Source: Rhizobium sp. Leaf262 (GTDB lineage: Bacteria > Pseudomonadota > Alphaproteobacteria > Rhizobiales > Rhizobiaceae). From it: DNA of 64,000 nt. Shown here in pieces: positions 17,267 to 25,938 of this stretch. Position numbers and translations under genes: made by a program. The notes beneath the pieces were generated by a model. That model was not told the DNA's origin. It searched no databases and saw nothing but the letters and a program-made list of their open reading frames with translations. Position 1 is the first letter of the stretch, and each line of letters begins with the position of its first letter. The stretch spans positions 13,389 through 77,388 of the forward strand of contig NZ_LMMM01000015.1 in the NCBI RefSeq assembly GCF_001422245.1, in the 5' to 3' direction.

Positions 17267-19069
17267 TCAGTGCGCCTTCATCTCGCTGACGATCTGTTTT
17301 GCGCTGAGCGACGACGGATAATAGGTCGGCCAGTTGGTAACTTCCGAGAGAAGTGCGGTACGGTCATTGCCCCAATAGAGATGGTAATGATCGGCTTTCT
17401 CAGGAGCGATCTTGTGATCGCTGAACTGGATGAATTGCGGTGCCGCCTCATCGCCAGCAGTCTTTTTGAAAATAAACCGGACGCCGCGATTGCCTTTCTT
17501 GTAGGTCAGGATTTCCTTGCCGTCATAGGTGTAAGTGCCAGTGGTGGCCTTGCCATTCTTGTAAAAGCTGACCTCGCCCGCTTTGATCGAGATGTGGTCG
17601 ACATCCGTCTTGTAACCGATCTCGTATTCCTTGCGGTAATCCTGCGCACTCATCGTGCCGGTTTCGGCCTTATGCGCCCAGACCGGATCGAGTCCACCAT
17701 TCTGGAGATAGGGATAGACCGACTGCCAGTCGCCGGCATAATCCGACAGTGGTCGGTCCTTGACCTGGCTGTCTTCGAAATATCCCTTGTAAATCTGCGG
17801 ATCGCCGTGGCTGTGGGCATGTGTTTCGTCGTGACCGTGTTCGTGGACCTTTCCGCTTCCGCCCGAAACAGCGATGTTGTAGGGCTTGCCCTCGACCTTG
17901 ATGGCGGCGATTTCCGTCAGCTCATCTTTGGCGATGCGACGCACCAGACCCTGATTGGGATCCGTCACCACGATCTCGTCGCCAGCCATGGCGATGCGGG
18001 GACGCGGATCGTTCCAGTGGCCATCCATCGAATAGGGTTCCGTTACCTTCGCGCTCTGGGCGATCTGGGCGGTCAGGATGTTGATGCGATGCAGTGAGCC
18101 GTCCTCGGTCAAGACATATCCAAAACGCGCATCTGTCGGATCAAGCGTGAAGTCGACACGGCGGAAAGGCAGGTCCAGATACTGGAAATGCGGTGTATCG
18201 ACGGGATCGACCACGACCAGCCCCTTGGCTCCATAGTTACCCAGAAACACCTGCATGCTCTTTGCACCCAGAAGCGTGCCGGTGGTCTGACCGGCCGGGA
18301 GATCGGCAGGATAGGCCAGCAAAGCAGGCACGGGTCCATCCTTGCCTGACGTTACAGTGAGGATACCTTCCTTGCAGCCAGCCGCGAGATACGCACCGGA
18401 AAAGGCTTCGCCGTGAATACCGGTGCAGGTGGCAACATCGCCGGCGGGCGTGCCGTCAACCTTGACCGCCTGTAGACCGACACGTGATGGTGCGGCATCC
18501 CCTTCAACCGCAGCATCCGATGCAACGGTCGTAACCCAGCCGTTGCCGACAGGCGCAACGAAACCATGGTGGGCACGTGCCTGCTTCAGGCTCGTCGTCT
18601 TCAACTCCCCCTTTGACAGCGCGTCACTGTCGACGATCGCTGCATAACCGCCCTTGTCGAAATTGACGGCTATCTTGCCGTTATGATCAATGACATGGAA
18701 AGGCCGAGGACCTTCGAGCGGGGTTTTTACGGCGGCGGGATCGGCAAGCTCTATATCCGAGTGATCACCGTGCGCGTGCAAGGATATACCGCTATTGATG
18801 AACTGAACCGTATCCTTTTCGGACTGAACGGCCACGATGCTGGCGCCGTCATTCACACTGTAGAGTTTGCTCTGGCCAACAGTGGCGAATGTCCAGCGAT
18901 GATCAGCCTTGCCCAGATCGAACGCCGTGATTTTCCCATCTGCATGATCGCCAACGAAGACGCGGTAGACCGTGATACTTTCCTCGTCGTCATTTGCGTA
19001 GGCTATCTGGCCGTGCAGGCCAACCACCAATGCAAGGGCCGATACGCTGAAAATCAGGCGTCTCATCAT
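17267..19069 (-). CDS. AztD-ZinT fusion zinc metallochaperone
   Basis: A 600-residue periplasmic protein joining two zinc proteins usually encoded apart. Residues 1-26 are a signal peptide (QIAYA-ND). Residues 30 to about 405 look like the AztD beta-propeller metallochaperone, with a His/Asp cluster HAHGDHSD (98-105). A histidine-rich linker HEHGHDETHAHSHGD (409-423) leads into a complete ZinT domain (about 425-600) with YKGYFEDSQVKDRPLSDYAGDW and the metal-binding DHYHLYWGN (560-568). AztD hands zinc to the AztC binding protein; ZinT binds zinc in the periplasm during deficiency. AAGGAGAG precedes the ATG. Two Zur-type boxes lie upstream, so low zinc should induce it. No aztABC or znuABC genes are in the window. 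Domain naming is from recognition, not a search. Confidence 0.85.
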   Translation of the reverse strand: MMRRLIFSVSALALVVGLHGQIAYANDDEESITVYRVFVGDHADGKITAFDLGKADHRWTFATVGQSKLYSVNDGASIVAVQSEKDTVQFINSGISLHAHGDHSDIELADPAAVKTPLEGPRPFHVIDHNGKIAVNFDKGGYAAIVDSDALSKGELKTTSLKQARAHHGFVAPVGNGWVTTVASDAAVEGDAAPSRVGLQAVKVDGTPAGDVATCTGIHGEAFSGAYLAAGCKEGILTVTSGKDGPVPALLAYPADLPAGQTTGTLLGAKSMQVFLGNYGAKGLVVVDPVDTPHFQYLDLPFRRVDFTLDPTDARFGYVLTEDGSLHRINILTAQIAQSAKVTEPYSMDGHWNDPRPRIAMAGDEIVVTDPNQGLVRRIAKDELTEIAAIKVEGKPYNIAVSGGSGKVHEHGHDETHAHSHGDPQIYKGYFEDSQVKDRPLSDYAGDWQSVYPYLQNGGLDPVWAHKAETGTMSAQDYRKEYEIGYKTDVDHISIKAGEVSFYKNGKATTGTYTYDGKEILTYKKGNRGVRFIFKKTAGDEAAPQFIQFSDHKIAPEKADHYHLYWGNDRTALLSEVTNWPTYYPSSLSAKQIVSEMKAH

Positions 19070-19089
19070 GTGTTTCTCTCCTTATTAAT

Positions 19090-19102
19090 GTTATTACATT
19101 AC
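19090..19102. promoter_or_regulatory. Zur-type operator 1
   Basis: GTTATTACATTAC, 21 bases upstream of the AztD-ZinT start, fits the GTWATNNNATWAC palindrome seen at two other places in the window, each in front of a zinc-homeostasis gene. This matches the Zur box style of Alphaproteobacteria. Confidence 0.75.
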
Positions 19103-19184
19103 ATTTCGACTGTGAAATACTCTCGAATTGTCAGTGCGTCAGCCATGACAGTGCCAAGAGATTGATCGACGTCCGCTCGAAAAT

Positions 19185-19197
19185 GTTATTACATAAC
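19185..19197. promoter_or_regulatory. Zur-type operator 2
   Basis: GTTATTACATAAC is a perfect GTTAT-N3-ATAAC palindrome, 116 bases upstream of the AztD-ZinT start. Paired boxes 95 bp apart would allow tight repression in zinc-replete cells. Confidence 0.78.
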
Positions 19198-19341
19198 GTC
19201 TTGTGGCGACGCAATCCCGTCTGGCCGTTCTCCCGGTGGATAAGTGGCGCGGGTTTGAAAGGCGACGGTGGGGTGGTCGACAGTGAATGAAGGATAAAGG
19301 GTTGTGTACCCAGCCTGACGGTTCATGACGGCTACTGCGTG

Positions 19342-20019
19342 CTAACCGGTCACGAAACCTGCCGCTTCAAGCTCACGGTGTGCAATAAGCGCAATTTTTT
19401 CAAGCTCTTCGATGGACAGATCGGCCTTGAATCCGGTGACAGCGACAGCGCCTGAAAACTCTCCACTCACCTCGTTTACCGGCACGGCGACGGATGCCAT
19501 TTGCTTGTGCATCTCGCCCCAGGAAATATAGTAACGCTGGTTGCGGATCACATCAGCGTCCGGAAACACATCGCCCGTGTAAGCTCGAAGTATCTTTGCC
19601 GCAGAACCGCCATTGCTCAGTGGCGCGGTCGCACCGATTTCGAGAAAGTAACGAATGCTTCGCTGCGTGCGGTCTCTTGCCAGACAAATCCGTTCTTCAG
19701 CCGACCTCGAAAAGAAGGATGCGGTCTGGCCGGTTTGCTGGCTGATCGCATCAAGCGGTGACTGTATTCGGGAGATGATGTTGGAGGTCGCGCTGAACAG
19801 AGCGGCGAGACGCAAATTCGTCGGACCCGGCGAGTAGGTTCCATCCGCTGATTTGAGCAGATAGCCATATTGGACCAGCGTCCTGAGCGCCCGCGAGACG
19901 GTCGCCCTGTCGAGGCCCGTCTGCGTGGCGATTTCATGCATTTTCAGCCGCGGAGACGCCTGCGTGAACGAGCCGAGAATGAACAGGCCACGCTCCAGCA
20001 CACCCACCGGGCTGTGCAT
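19342..20019 (-). CDS. IclR-family regulator
   Basis: A 225-residue IclR-type regulator: an N-terminal winged helix (SPVGVLERGLFILGSF, then LDRATVSRALRTLVQYGYL) and a C-terminal GAF-like effector domain ending in VAVTGFKADLSIEELEKIA. I start at 20019, preceded by GGGAA at moderate spacing; an open extension of 55 residues to 20184 reads unlike any IclR N-terminus. It is divergent from an Fe3+/polyamine-type ABC importer and an ICL/PEP-mutase enzyme. A 14-bp palindrome of IclR style lies in the shared promoter. It probably represses the importer operon until its substrate is present. Confidence 0.85.
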   Translation of the reverse strand: MHSPVGVLERGLFILGSFTQASPRLKMHEIATQTGLDRATVSRALRTLVQYGYLLKSADGTYSPGPTNLRLAALFSATSNIISRIQSPLDAISQQTGQTASFFSRSAEERICLARDRTQRSIRYFLEIGATAPLSNGGSAAKILRAYTGDVFPDADVIRNQRYYISWGEMHKQMASVAVPVNEVSGEFSGAVAVTGFKADLSIEELEKIALIAHRELEAAGFVTG

Positions 20020-20127
20020 TTTCGTGTCTTTTCCCAGATCCGCTTGTCTTCGGGTCAATTCTTCCAATGGCTGCCTCGTTTTTAAAAAAACCGCGCTTGA
20101 GAACGGCAGACAGGAATGTTCATTTAA

Positions 20128-20141
20128 TGAAATGAATTTCA
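20128..20141. promoter_or_regulatory. Candidate IclR operator
   Basis: TGAAAT-GA-ATTTCA is a perfect 6+6 palindrome in the AT-rich divergent promoter between the IclR gene and the importer operon. IclR-family operators are often 14-15 bp palindromes of this form. Confidence 0.5.
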
Positions 20142-20249
20142 CTGAATGAAACTTACACATAAACAAACCCGCGCGCTGTTTCAAGTCCCGCCATGACCAG
20201 CGGTTTCAGACAGATTGCAAGTCTCGATATGACAATGAAAGTATATGAT

Positions 20250-21389
20250 ATGACAGGTTTCGACTTCACCCGCCGCGCCGTCTTGAAGGCTGGCGTTGGT
20301 TCAGGCTTGGCGATCTTGGCAGGAGGCCTGCCAGCATTTGCAGCTCAAGGCTCCCTTCCCGACTATTACCCAGCCGACTATCAGAAGATCATCGATGGCT
20401 CGAAGGAAGAGAACCGGCTTTTCATCTATTCCAATATTTCCGCAAAATCCTGGGCTGGGGTTCAGCGACGCTTTAACGAGCTCTACCCATGGATTCGCGT
20501 CGAAATTCTGGAATTGAGCGGTTACGATCTGATGGAGCGGCATCTGGCGGAGGCCGGGACAGGTGCTCCCACCTGCGATCTGATCTCGACCACGATCGTT
20601 GAAAAATGGATCGAATATGTCGAGAAAGACGTGATCCTGCCCTACAAGTCGCCGGAAGAGCAGTTCTATCCCGCATGGTCGAAACCGGCCAATGGTCTTT
20701 ATACGATCGCCATCGATCCGCTGCTCATGATCTACAACAAGCTGCTTTTAAAGGAAGACCTGCGACCGAAAGGGCTTGGCGATCTGGCACTGCTGGTCAA
20801 GGAGAACCCGGATCTGTTCAAGGGTCGGATCGCCGTCATCGGTGCGGATACGAATCCATCCAGCTATGTCGGGCACAAGGGCGTTACCGACCTTCATGGC
20901 GAAGAAGCCTGGGAATGGTTCCGAACCTTCGGACCATCGACGAAAAGCGAGCGGCAGGCCGGTACCGTGGTCGACAAGGTGCTATCCGGCGAATACCTCG
21001 TCAGCTACTTCCAGACATCGGGCGTGCCTTGGCAGGCTGCCAAGGATCCAGCCAAGGCGCAGGTGCTGGGCTGGGACTTCATTCACGACGGCCAACCGCT
21101 GGTCATTCGCGCCGCAGCCGTTCCGAAAGCCGCAAAAAACGTCAACAGCGCCAAGCTGTGGCTCGATGTGACCCTGTCCTTCCAGGGCCAGGTGGGGTTG
21201 GTCGAAGGCGGTCGAACGCCGCTGCGCTCTGACGTGAAGAAGTCCGATGTCAACGGTGACTATACGCTCACGTCGATCGTCGAAGAGGTCGGCGAGAAGA
21301 ACGTCATCATGCCAAGCTATGATGCCGCACAGTTCAAAACCTACGATGACTATATTGCGAAATGGCGTGAAGCCTTCGCGCGCAAGTGA
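20250..21389 (+). CDS. ABC transporter substrate-binding protein, Fe3+/AfuA-like type
   Basis: A periplasmic binding protein of about 379 residues, of the family 1/Fe3+-type group (FbpA, PotD, AEP-binding relatives). The N-terminus carries a twin-arginine signal, TRRAVLKAGVGSGLAILAGG then AFA-AQG. The body shows KEENRLFIYSNISAKSWAGVQRRFNELYPWI (about residues 54-84, paraphrased) and PLLMIYNKLLL, typical of the group. Start codon is uncertain: ATGs at 20229 and 20235 and an open frame to 20193 are possible; 20250 gives the cleanest Tat signal. It is followed without gap by a fused permease and an ATPase. Substrate is unclear; the linked ICL/PEP-mutase enzyme points to a carboxylate or phosphonate rather than iron. 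Confidence 0.87.
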   Translation: MTGFDFTRRAVLKAGVGSGLAILAGGLPAFAAQGSLPDYYPADYQKIIDGSKEENRLFIYSNISAKSWAGVQRRFNELYPWIRVEILELSGYDLMERHLAEAGTGAPTCDLISTTIVEKWIEYVEKDVILPYKSPEEQFYPAWSKPANGLYTIAIDPLLMIYNKLLLKEDLRPKGLGDLALLVKENPDLFKGRIAVIGADTNPSSYVGHKGVTDLHGEEAWEWFRTFGPSTKSERQAGTVVDKVLSGEYLVSYFQTSGVPWQAAKDPAKAQVLGWDFIHDGQPLVIRAAAVPKAAKNVNSAKLWLDVTLSFQGQVGLVEGGRTPLRSDVKKSDVNGDYTLTSIVEEVGEKNVIMPSYDAAQFKTYDDYIAKWREAFARK

Positions 21390-21406
21390 TCGGCAGGCGC
21401 TGGCAG

Positions 21407-23173
21407 ATGGAACGCATAAAGCATCACAGGCATGGCCTTCAGGCCGACCTGATCCAGTGGGCGGTGATCATCATCACCGCCCTGCTGGCGGTTGGCCCCC
21501 TCATTCCGATCGTCATCCAGGCCTTCGTGGACGGGCCGCTCTATGGCAAAGACCTTCATTTCACCTTGCAGAATGTCGTAGACCTGTTTGCAGACCGAGA
21601 GTTTCCGAGTGTCCTTGCGAACACCCTGCTGTTCGCCGCATTGACCACGGTCATTTCGCAAGCGATCGGGCTGGTCCTGGCCGTTCTCGTCGGGCGCACC
21701 GATCTGCCGGGCAAGAGATGGCTTCAAGTCGGCACCCTGGCACCGCTGATCGTCTCCAGTCTTGTTCTCGCCTTCGGCTGGTCACTTGCCTATGGTCCCG
21801 CCGGTTTCCTCACGCTGTTCGTGCAGCAATGGGCGGGCTTTGCACCATGGAACCTGAACTCGCTACTGGGGATGTCACTGGTCGCGGCCTCCACGCAGGC
21901 ACCGCTTGCATTTCTCTATTGCCTTGCTGCGACCGCGAAGATGGATTCGCGACTGGAGGAAGCCGCGCGCGCCTGCGGCGCTGGCCCTTTCGCTATTTTC
22001 TCGCGAATTACCATTCCGCTGATGATGCCGTCGATCACTTACGGGCTGCTTTTGAATTTCACGGCATCGCTCGATATGTTCAGCATTCCGTTCGTGTTCG
22101 GGGAGCCTGCCGGCATCCATCTCTTCATGCCCTGGCTTTACCTGAATGGATTGCAGACGATGCGACCCTCTCACGGTCTGGTCGCTGCGGCATCCCTTCT
22201 GTTGCTGGCCATCGTCGGACTGCTCATCCTCATCCAGTCACGAATTCTTCGCAACGATCGTCGATACATCACGGTCGGCGGCAAGGCGTCTCACCTCAAA
22301 CCGTTTCAATTGGGCTACCTGCGGTGGCCGATGGCCATCATCGCGTGGCTCTACATCGTGCTGTTCGCCGTGATGCCCATAGGCATCCTTTTCATCCGCG
22401 CCTGCACCTCGTTCATGACGCCGCTGATTCCATTCTGGAAACTGTTGACGACGGAAAATTTCGCCTTCGTTCTTCAGTCCGATGTGTTTTTGACGCCCAT
22501 CGTGAACACGATCAAGATTTCGGTCTTCGGCGGCCTGATTGCCACGTTGTTTGTTGCTCTCGTCGCCATCGTGGCGCGACGTTCGGAATTTCGATTCGCA
22601 AGAACACTCGAGACGCTCGCGATGATACCACGCGCCATTCCCGGTCTGATCGCGGGGATCGGCGTCTTCTATGCGGTAATATTCTTTCCGCCGCTTGGCA
22701 TTCTCAGCGGCAGCATCTGGTTGCTTGCCATCGCCTATACGTCCCAGATCATTCCCAAAACATTCGGTGCTATCGTTCCGGGTCTGCTGCAGATCAGTGG
22801 TGATCTGGACGCCAGCGCCCGTGCGAGCGGCGCCGGTTGGTCGACAACGACATTCCGCATCGTTTTGCCGTTGCTGGCACCATCACTGCTTGTCGCCTTC
22901 TCTCTGACCTTCATTTCCTTTTTCAAGGAATACTCGATCGCCATCTATCTGGTGACGCCAGCCACGCAGGTCATCGGCACAAATCTTCTACAGAGCTGGT
23001 TGCAGGGGCAGATCGGACAGGTCGCAGCCCTGGCAACGATCCAGCTTGTCATGACCTTGATGTTCATGGGTATTTTCCGCGGCATTCTGGCAATCTGGAA
23101 CCGGCGGCGCAACACGATATCCTCCAACCATCGCGAGGCTGAAGCTGCTGCTCTCGCCTCCTCCGCGCGCTAG
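21407..23173 (+). CDS. ABC transporter permease, two fused membrane domains (FbpB-like)
   Basis: A 588-residue permease with two homologous membrane halves, as in Fe3+-type importers. Each half has an EAA loop: LEEAARACGAGPFAIFSRITIP (about 185-206, first half) and LDASARASGAGWSTTTFRIVLP (second half). About twelve transmembrane helices are expected. I use the ATG at 21407; a GTG at 21386 overlapping the previous stop is an alternative. It forms the full channel on its own with the ATPase that follows 10 bases later. Confidence 0.9.
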   Translation: MERIKHHRHGLQADLIQWAVIIITALLAVGPLIPIVIQAFVDGPLYGKDLHFTLQNVVDLFADREFPSVLANTLLFAALTTVISQAIGLVLAVLVGRTDLPGKRWLQVGTLAPLIVSSLVLAFGWSLAYGPAGFLTLFVQQWAGFAPWNLNSLLGMSLVAASTQAPLAFLYCLAATAKMDSRLEEAARACGAGPFAIFSRITIPLMMPSITYGLLLNFTASLDMFSIPFVFGEPAGIHLFMPWLYLNGLQTMRPSHGLVAAASLLLLAIVGLLILIQSRILRNDRRYITVGGKASHLKPFQLGYLRWPMAIIAWLYIVLFAVMPIGILFIRACTSFMTPLIPFWKLLTTENFAFVLQSDVFLTPIVNTIKISVFGGLIATLFVALVAIVARRSEFRFARTLETLAMIPRAIPGLIAGIGVFYAVIFFPPLGILSGSIWLLAIAYTSQIIPKTFGAIVPGLLQISGDLDASARASGAGWSTTTFRIVLPLLAPSLLVAFSLTFISFFKEYSIAIYLVTPATQVIGTNLLQSWLQGQIGQVAALATIQLVMTLMFMGIFRGILAIWNRRRNTISSNHREAEAAALASSAR

Positions 23174-23183
23174 GTGATAATCC

Positions 23184-24272
23184 ATGTCTTATCTCGAAAT
23201 CGAAAATGTCACCAAATGCTACGAAGGGGCCCGCGCCGTTGAAAACGTTTCGTTCACAGTTGCGGAAGGCGAGTTCGTCACCCTGCTCGGCCCCAGCGGT
23301 TCCGGCAAATCCACGACGCTCAACCTGATTGCTGGCCTTTCTCTTCCCGACAGCGGGCGCATCCGGTGCGGTGACCTGACCTACTATGACGATCGACAGA
23401 AAATCAGCCTGCCGATCGAGGCAAGAAACCTGGGACTGGTGTTCCAGTCCTATGCGCTGTGGCCGCATATGACCGTGCGCGAAAATGTAGAGTTTCCTTT
23501 GCGGCTGCGAAAAGTCGCACGCAAACTGCGCCATGAACGGGTTGAGGCGACACTTCAACTGGTTGAAATGAAGGCATTGAGCGAGCGCTATCCACACGAA
23601 CTATCCGGTGGGCAGCAGCAGCGCGTGGCTCTGGCCCGCACGCTGGTCTATGAACCCAAAATCCTTCTTCTCGATGAGCCGCTGTCCAACCTCGATGCAA
23701 AATTGCGAGAACGTGCCCGTAGCTGGCTGGCGGATATTCGCAATGATATCGGCATCACGACCATTTATGTCACCCATGATCATGGTGAGGCATTGAGCCT
23801 GAGCGACAGGATCGTTGTTCTCAACAAGGGCCAGATCGCCCAAATCGGGACACCCAGAGAACTTTACGAGCGGCCCAGCGACCCGTTCGTGGCCGAATTC
23901 ATCGGGTCTGTGAATTTCATCGAGGGTATCGCGAGCGGAGGCTCCTCGGACATTCCAGTGCTTGAGTTGGCCGGTGGCCAGCGACTAGCCGTCGCCGATG
24001 CCGGTAAAATCAGCGTGGGCAGAAGGGCATCCGCCGCTATCAGACCCGACAAGATTGTGATTGCCGGGCTGGGTGTCGAACCGGACGGCAAGGAACTCAA
24101 CCGCTTGAAGGCGACGCTTCTCAACAGGAGCTACTTCGGATCGAGCTGGCAATATAACTTCGATATCGGCGGCAGTGTCCTGAAAGTCGAGAGTTCTCTC
24201 GAATTCAACGGTAATGAAGCCACGCTTCTCATACCCCCGTCCCAAATCAGAACCTTCGAGGTTGCTGCCTAA
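23184..24272 (+). CDS. ABC transporter ATP-binding protein (FbpC/PotA-like)
   Basis: A 362-residue ATPase with an N-terminal nucleotide-binding domain and a C-terminal TOBE-type regulatory domain. Walker A is GPSGSGKST, the Q-loop VFQSYALWPHM, signature LSGGQQQR and Walker B ILLLDEPLSNLDAKLRE. The C-terminal part from about residue 240 has the VRPDKI-like segment AIRPDKIVI. It is the third gene of the importer. Confidence 0.92.
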   Translation: MSYLEIENVTKCYEGARAVENVSFTVAEGEFVTLLGPSGSGKSTTLNLIAGLSLPDSGRIRCGDLTYYDDRQKISLPIEARNLGLVFQSYALWPHMTVRENVEFPLRLRKVARKLRHERVEATLQLVEMKALSERYPHELSGGQQQRVALARTLVYEPKILLLDEPLSNLDAKLRERARSWLADIRNDIGITTIYVTHDHGEALSLSDRIVVLNKGQIAQIGTPRELYERPSDPFVAEFIGSVNFIEGIASGGSSDIPVLELAGGQRLAVADAGKISVGRRASAAIRPDKIVIAGLGVEPDGKELNRLKATLLNRSYFGSSWQYNFDIGGSVLKVESSLEFNGNEATLLIPPSQIRTFEVAA

Positions 24273-24322
24273 TATTGGCGATACAACCGCCGTTTCAAAC
24301 TATCAGCGAAAGGTACACTCCC

Positions 24323-25273
24323 ATGCGTTTTCGGGACGATCTCATTAAAATCCGGCCCAGCACGGAATTACGCCGTTTGATCGCGGAAAAGCAGTTTCCA
24401 ATCACATCCGTATCCGGTTCGACGCCTCAACATGCGCAGATTGCAGAATCCCTTGGTGTAAGGCTTTTCACCATGTCAGGGTCCGCGGTTTCGACGGAGC
24501 TGTTCGGCCTGCCTGATGCGGGCCTGCTGAGCATGACCGAAGTGATCGAGGCAGCCAAGCGCGTTTGCAACTCCGTCTCGATCCCGGTCGTGGTGGACTG
24601 CGACACGGGATACGGCAATCCTGTTGGAGTGAGCCGCACGGTCAGCGAGGTCATCAAGGCCGGAGCCGCAGGCTTTTTCATCGAGGACCAGACCTCGCCG
24701 AAGCGTTGCGGGTTCACCGAAGGCAAGGAAGTCGTCTCGATCGAAGACATGGTCGGCAAGCTCAGGGCCGCCAAGGACATGCGGGACAAGCTTGATCCGG
24801 ATGTCGTCATGATGGCCAGGACCGACGCGCGCAATGCGGTGGGCGGAAGCCTCGACGAGGTCATCAGACGCGGCCACGCCTATATCGAGGCAGGTGCGGA
24901 TGTTCTGATGGTCGTCGCGCTGAAATCCCGCGACGAACTTCGCGCCGTGCGCAACGCATTCCCGGACTTTCCACTGAAAGCCGTCGTCCACAGTATTCGC
25001 CCTCGATTGACGGCAGCGGAATATGCGGAATTTGGCCTGCTGACCCAATCGTTCAAGATGAATGTCGTGGCGTCCATGGCGTTGCACAGCTTTATCAAGG
25101 ACTACCAGAGCCGCGGCGTCGATGCCTATAATGAACTTCTGGACGCCAACAAGGGGCACCCGCTGGTCGATTTCGGCTTTCTTGAACTGACGGGGTTCCA
25201 AAAAGTTGTGGAACTGGAACAGAGATACCTGCCTGCCGAAGCGCTTACCAAATACAAAGCCGACGGAGAATAA
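24323..25273 (+). CDS. Isocitrate lyase/PEP mutase superfamily enzyme
   Basis: A 316-residue TIM-barrel enzyme of the ICL/PEPM superfamily. Metal-site residues are in VVVDCDTGYGN (90-99). The active-site loop reads EDQTSPKRCGF (121-131), with Cys129 in the KRCG position used by isocitrate and 2-methylisocitrate lyases; PEP mutase and phosphonopyruvate hydrolase lack that cysteine. So a C-C bond lyase on a 2-hydroxy- or 2-substituted succinate-like acid is more likely than P-C chemistry, although the usual His after KRCG is Phe here. It follows the ATPase by 50 bases, with AAAGG ahead of the ATG, as the last gene of the importer operon. Confidence 0.85.
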   Translation: MRFRDDLIKIRPSTELRRLIAEKQFPITSVSGSTPQHAQIAESLGVRLFTMSGSAVSTELFGLPDAGLLSMTEVIEAAKRVCNSVSIPVVVDCDTGYGNPVGVSRTVSEVIKAGAAGFFIEDQTSPKRCGFTEGKEVVSIEDMVGKLRAAKDMRDKLDPDVVMMARTDARNAVGGSLDEVIRRGHAYIEAGADVLMVVALKSRDELRAVRNAFPDFPLKAVVHSIRPRLTAAEYAEFGLLTQSFKMNVVASMALHSFIKDYQSRGVDAYNELLDANKGHPLVDFGFLELTGFQKVVELEQRYLPAEALTKYKADGE

Positions 25274-25938
25274 AGCTTCCCGCCACCCTGGCTCCGGCGC
25301 TGCCCTTAGCGCGCCTCATCGATCATGGGGATGCGAGTCACACCGAGTCCGTCGATCATCCCCGCTGCATCTAGACCGACAGAGGCCTTTGCGGGCGGCG
25401 CTGAACAGGCTGACGACGAGCGAGCGCTTCGGTCTCCGAACCCTGATCAGCTTCTGCAAACAGCTTGCCGACCGTCTTGGCGTTATCGCGATCTTTCAGC
25501 CCTAAAACGTTCCCCTCAAGCCGCCGGGCAACTGGGAGAGCTTGACAAACGTATCATGTGTAATGTTATTACACTCAAATACGTTCTGGTATAACGTTAC
25601 GATATTGTTTCAGAAAGCGGCCAACAACCGCTGAGAAACAGGTTTGATGGGAGTGAGTGATTTGTATCACCAACGATTGGGAACATCCTGCAAGTGGCTG
25701 GTTACGACCTTTTCCTTTCGATGTCGGCGCATTCCTCACGGCTCAGCCACTTTGCCCGCACGGACACGGTAGCCACGACACATTCGTAGCCGGACACCGC
25801 TTCGTCCAACGCTGCCAAGAGATTTCACAGCGAGGCGTACCGGACGATCCGGCTGTGGAACAGCCGTGTGATGAGCCGCGATGCTCTGCTTGCGGCGGTC
25901 CACGCCTTCGACATTCTTTACGATCCATGGAGAACCAC
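25274..25938. other. 665-bp region with Zur-type box and possible gene remnant
   Basis: No intact gene was recognised. A Zur-type palindrome lies at 25558-25574 and a TATAAC -10-like element near 25591. The plus-strand frame ending at the TGA 25940-25942, which overlaps the COG0523 start as ATGA, reads [20 protein letters not shown] from about 25832. This resembles the C-terminus of DUF559-type endonuclease-like proteins and has coding-like third positions, but it is cut by a stop at about 25787. It may be the tail of a decayed gene. Confidence 0.35.
25558..25574. promoter_or_regulatory. Zur-type operator 3
   Basis: GTGTAAT-GTT-ATTACAC is a perfect 7+7 palindrome containing GTAAT-N3-ATTAC, the same form as the boxes before the AztD-ZinT gene. 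It lies 365 bases upstream of the COG0523 start with no other intact gene between. Confidence 0.75.

Noticed and set aside
24323..25273. Phosphonopyruvate hydrolase or PEP mutase
   Set aside because: The loop carries the KRCG cysteine of isocitrate-type lyases, which those phosphonate enzymes lack, and no other phosphonate gene is nearby.
25657..25938. N-terminal extension of the COG0523 GTPase by 94 residues
   Set aside because: The frame is open but the residues resemble no family member, and GGAG sits correctly before the ATG at 25939.
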